DNA of 24,314 nucleotides, from positions 1 to 24,314 of the IMG/VR virus record IMGVR_UViG_3300029309_000338. One strand, written 5' to 3'. Shown here piece after piece: positions 23,359-24,314 of the stretch. The position numbers and the translations under genes were made by a program. The first letter of the stretch is position 1. Each line of letters starts with the position of its first letter. A model generated the notes under the pieces. The model did no database searches, was not told where the DNA came from, and saw only the letters and a program-made list of their open reading frames with translations. This DNA comes from a virus.

Positions 23359-24314
23359 CAGCCTACCCTCCCGCTACCTCTAGCAGCGAAAAGAGTAGAA
23401 GGAGCGCCCCAGTTCTTTGGGTCATCTTCAAGATTCTCAGTAGCACCTTCAGGTTTAGTAGTGCTATTTTGAGCCTCACGGTGTCCGGCTTCACGGTTGT
23501 TACCGTGACCGCTTTGTTCCTTTGATTTGAGTCTACGCTCGTTCTTTTCTGCTAGTTCTTTGAGTCTGCGAAGTAGTCTTCGCATTTGAGTAAATTGCAT
23601 GTAGTCTGCTCTTTTTGATATTTCTTCTAAATCTTCTTTGGCAGACTTAGCAAATGATTTGCCCCTTTCACGAATAGTTCTTGGTTCAATTAGCGATAGT
23701 CCCTTAGAAGAAGATTGCTTAGGTGACCTAGGATTATAAGCCTGCTCAGGTCCTAGTCCGTGACCTGCTGGTATCTGAGGCACGTTGCCCATCAATTTTC
23801 TACGAGCCTGTGTAGCCATCTGATGACCATAATCACGAGGGAATAATCTCTGAGGTTGTTTAGTCTCTATACCTAAGTGAGTTCGGTGGACACTTAATGG
23901 TGCTAGGTCAACACCTCGTTTTTTATGAGGTTGTAAGAATCTTGATTGAAGTTTTGCTCTGCGAGTGTTAGCAGTAGTGATGTCTGCTCCACCCGGTTGA
24001 ATTTTAAATTGAGTCTGCTTCCATGATTTGTCTTTAGCACCCTTGACTTTGTCAAGTCGGGCTTTCATAAGAGTAGACCAAGCATTCTCCATCGGCTCGC
24101 TTTGCCTAAAATACTCAGGATTGCCGTGAGCAGTGGGTCTAATCATTTCCTCTCTTTGCTCATTTTCTCTCATTTCTATTACAGGTTCAGCAGCCAATCT
24201 CCTAAGTCTGTTGATTTCTGCATTCATATCGATAGGGGGCTTTTTGTTAAACCTTCTATCAGGTATTTCATCATCTTCCCCTTCTTCGACATCTTCATCT
24301 TCTTTCATCAAAGT
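23358..24314 (-). CDS. Unknown basic protein, 5' end possibly outside window
   Basis: The frame is open to the right edge. An ATG lies at 24308, but no ribosome site is visible in the six bases left, so the gene may start further upstream. At least 317 aa are seen. The first 20 residues are very acidic (EDEDVEEGEDDE). The rest is basic and Arg/Lys/Gln-rich, with little hydrophobic core and a helical region near the C-terminal third (EDLEEISKRADYMQFTQMRR, LLRRLKELAEKNERRL). SEPMENAWSTLMK at 24063-24101 is the first of three related motifs in consecutive genes. The low complexity suggests a disordered, possibly DNA- or scaffold-binding virion protein. No family recognised. Confidence 0.55.
   Translation of the reverse strand, partial: TLMKEDEDVEEGEDDEIPDRRFNKKPPIDMNAEINRLRRLAAEPVIEMRENEQREEMIRPTAHGNPEYFRQSEPMENAWSTLMKARLDKVKGAKDKSWKQTQFKIQPGGADITTANTRRAKLQSRFLQPHKKRGVDLAPLSVHRTHLGIETKQPQRLFPRDYGHQMATQARRKLMGNVPQIPAGHGLGPEQAYNPRSPKQSSSKGLSLIEPRTIRERGKSFAKSAKEDLEEISKRADYMQFTQMRRLLRRLKELAEKNERRLKSKEQSGHGNNREAGHREAQNSTTKPEGATENLEDDPKNWGAPSTLFAARGSGRVG
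24063..24101 (-). other. SEPMExA motif in the 317-aa protein
   Basis: SEPMENAWSTLMK, here internal near the N-terminal quarter of the visible protein. It is the closest match to the C-terminal copy at 20075-20116. Confidence 0.6.

Overview
The window is a 24.3 kb stretch of the virion-morphogenesis region of a tailed double-stranded DNA virus with an HK97-type head (Caudoviricetes-like). Every gene I can support is on the minus strand, so transcription runs from the right end towards base 1. Coding density is nearly complete. Most junctions are TGATG, TAATG or ATGA overlaps or short gaps holding a ribosome binding site. I found no tRNA, rRNA, CRISPR, integrase or replication gene, and no gene-free stretch longer than about 40 bases.

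Host. The start sites often carry GAGGTGAT-type Shine-Dalgarno sequences. The promoter-like site before the protease fits an archaeal TATA box on a leaderless mRNA. Several proteins carry zinc ribbons. The AT-leaning composition and many uncharacterised structural proteins recall viruses of uncultivated marine archaea (for example the magroviruses of Marine Group II Euryarchaeota). This host assignment is an inference; no gene here proves it.

Layout in transcription order. (1) 24314-20060: three large proteins of unknown function (at least 317, 638 and 460 aa) that share a short P-[ML]-E-x-A-[FW] motif. (2) 20060-18573: terminase large subunit. (3) 18543-17236: a helical protein fused to a LAGLIDADG endonuclease domain and translationally coupled to the next gene. 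(4) 17236-15470: portal protein with two zinc-knuckle inserts and a Met/Gly/Gln-rich tail. (5) 15440-14321: three small head-assembly candidates, one sharing a C-terminal motif with the protease-scaffold protein. (6) 14304-8284: a giant protein of about 2,006 aa whose C-terminal third contains what reads as an ATP-dependent DNA ligase-like module with catalytic residues replaced. (7) 8252-5692: prohead protease fused to a scaffold-like region, then the major capsid protein, preceded by the clearest promoter candidate. (8) 5655-3767: small beta-rich or helical virion proteins, including a HeH/SAP-like protein and a zinc-ribbon protein. (9) 3754-1: neck and tail start, with an adaptor-like protein carrying a large beta-rich insertion, a tail-completion-like protein and a tail-tube-like protein cut by the window edge.

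How they work together. Terminase pumps DNA through the portal into a shell built from capsid protein around scaffold, and the protease then matures the shell. Adaptor, completion and tube proteins join the tail. The giant protein and the three large proteins upstream of terminase are most likely virion-associated or ejected proteins, but their roles are open. The least expected content is the catalytically altered ligase-like module inside the giant structural-region protein.
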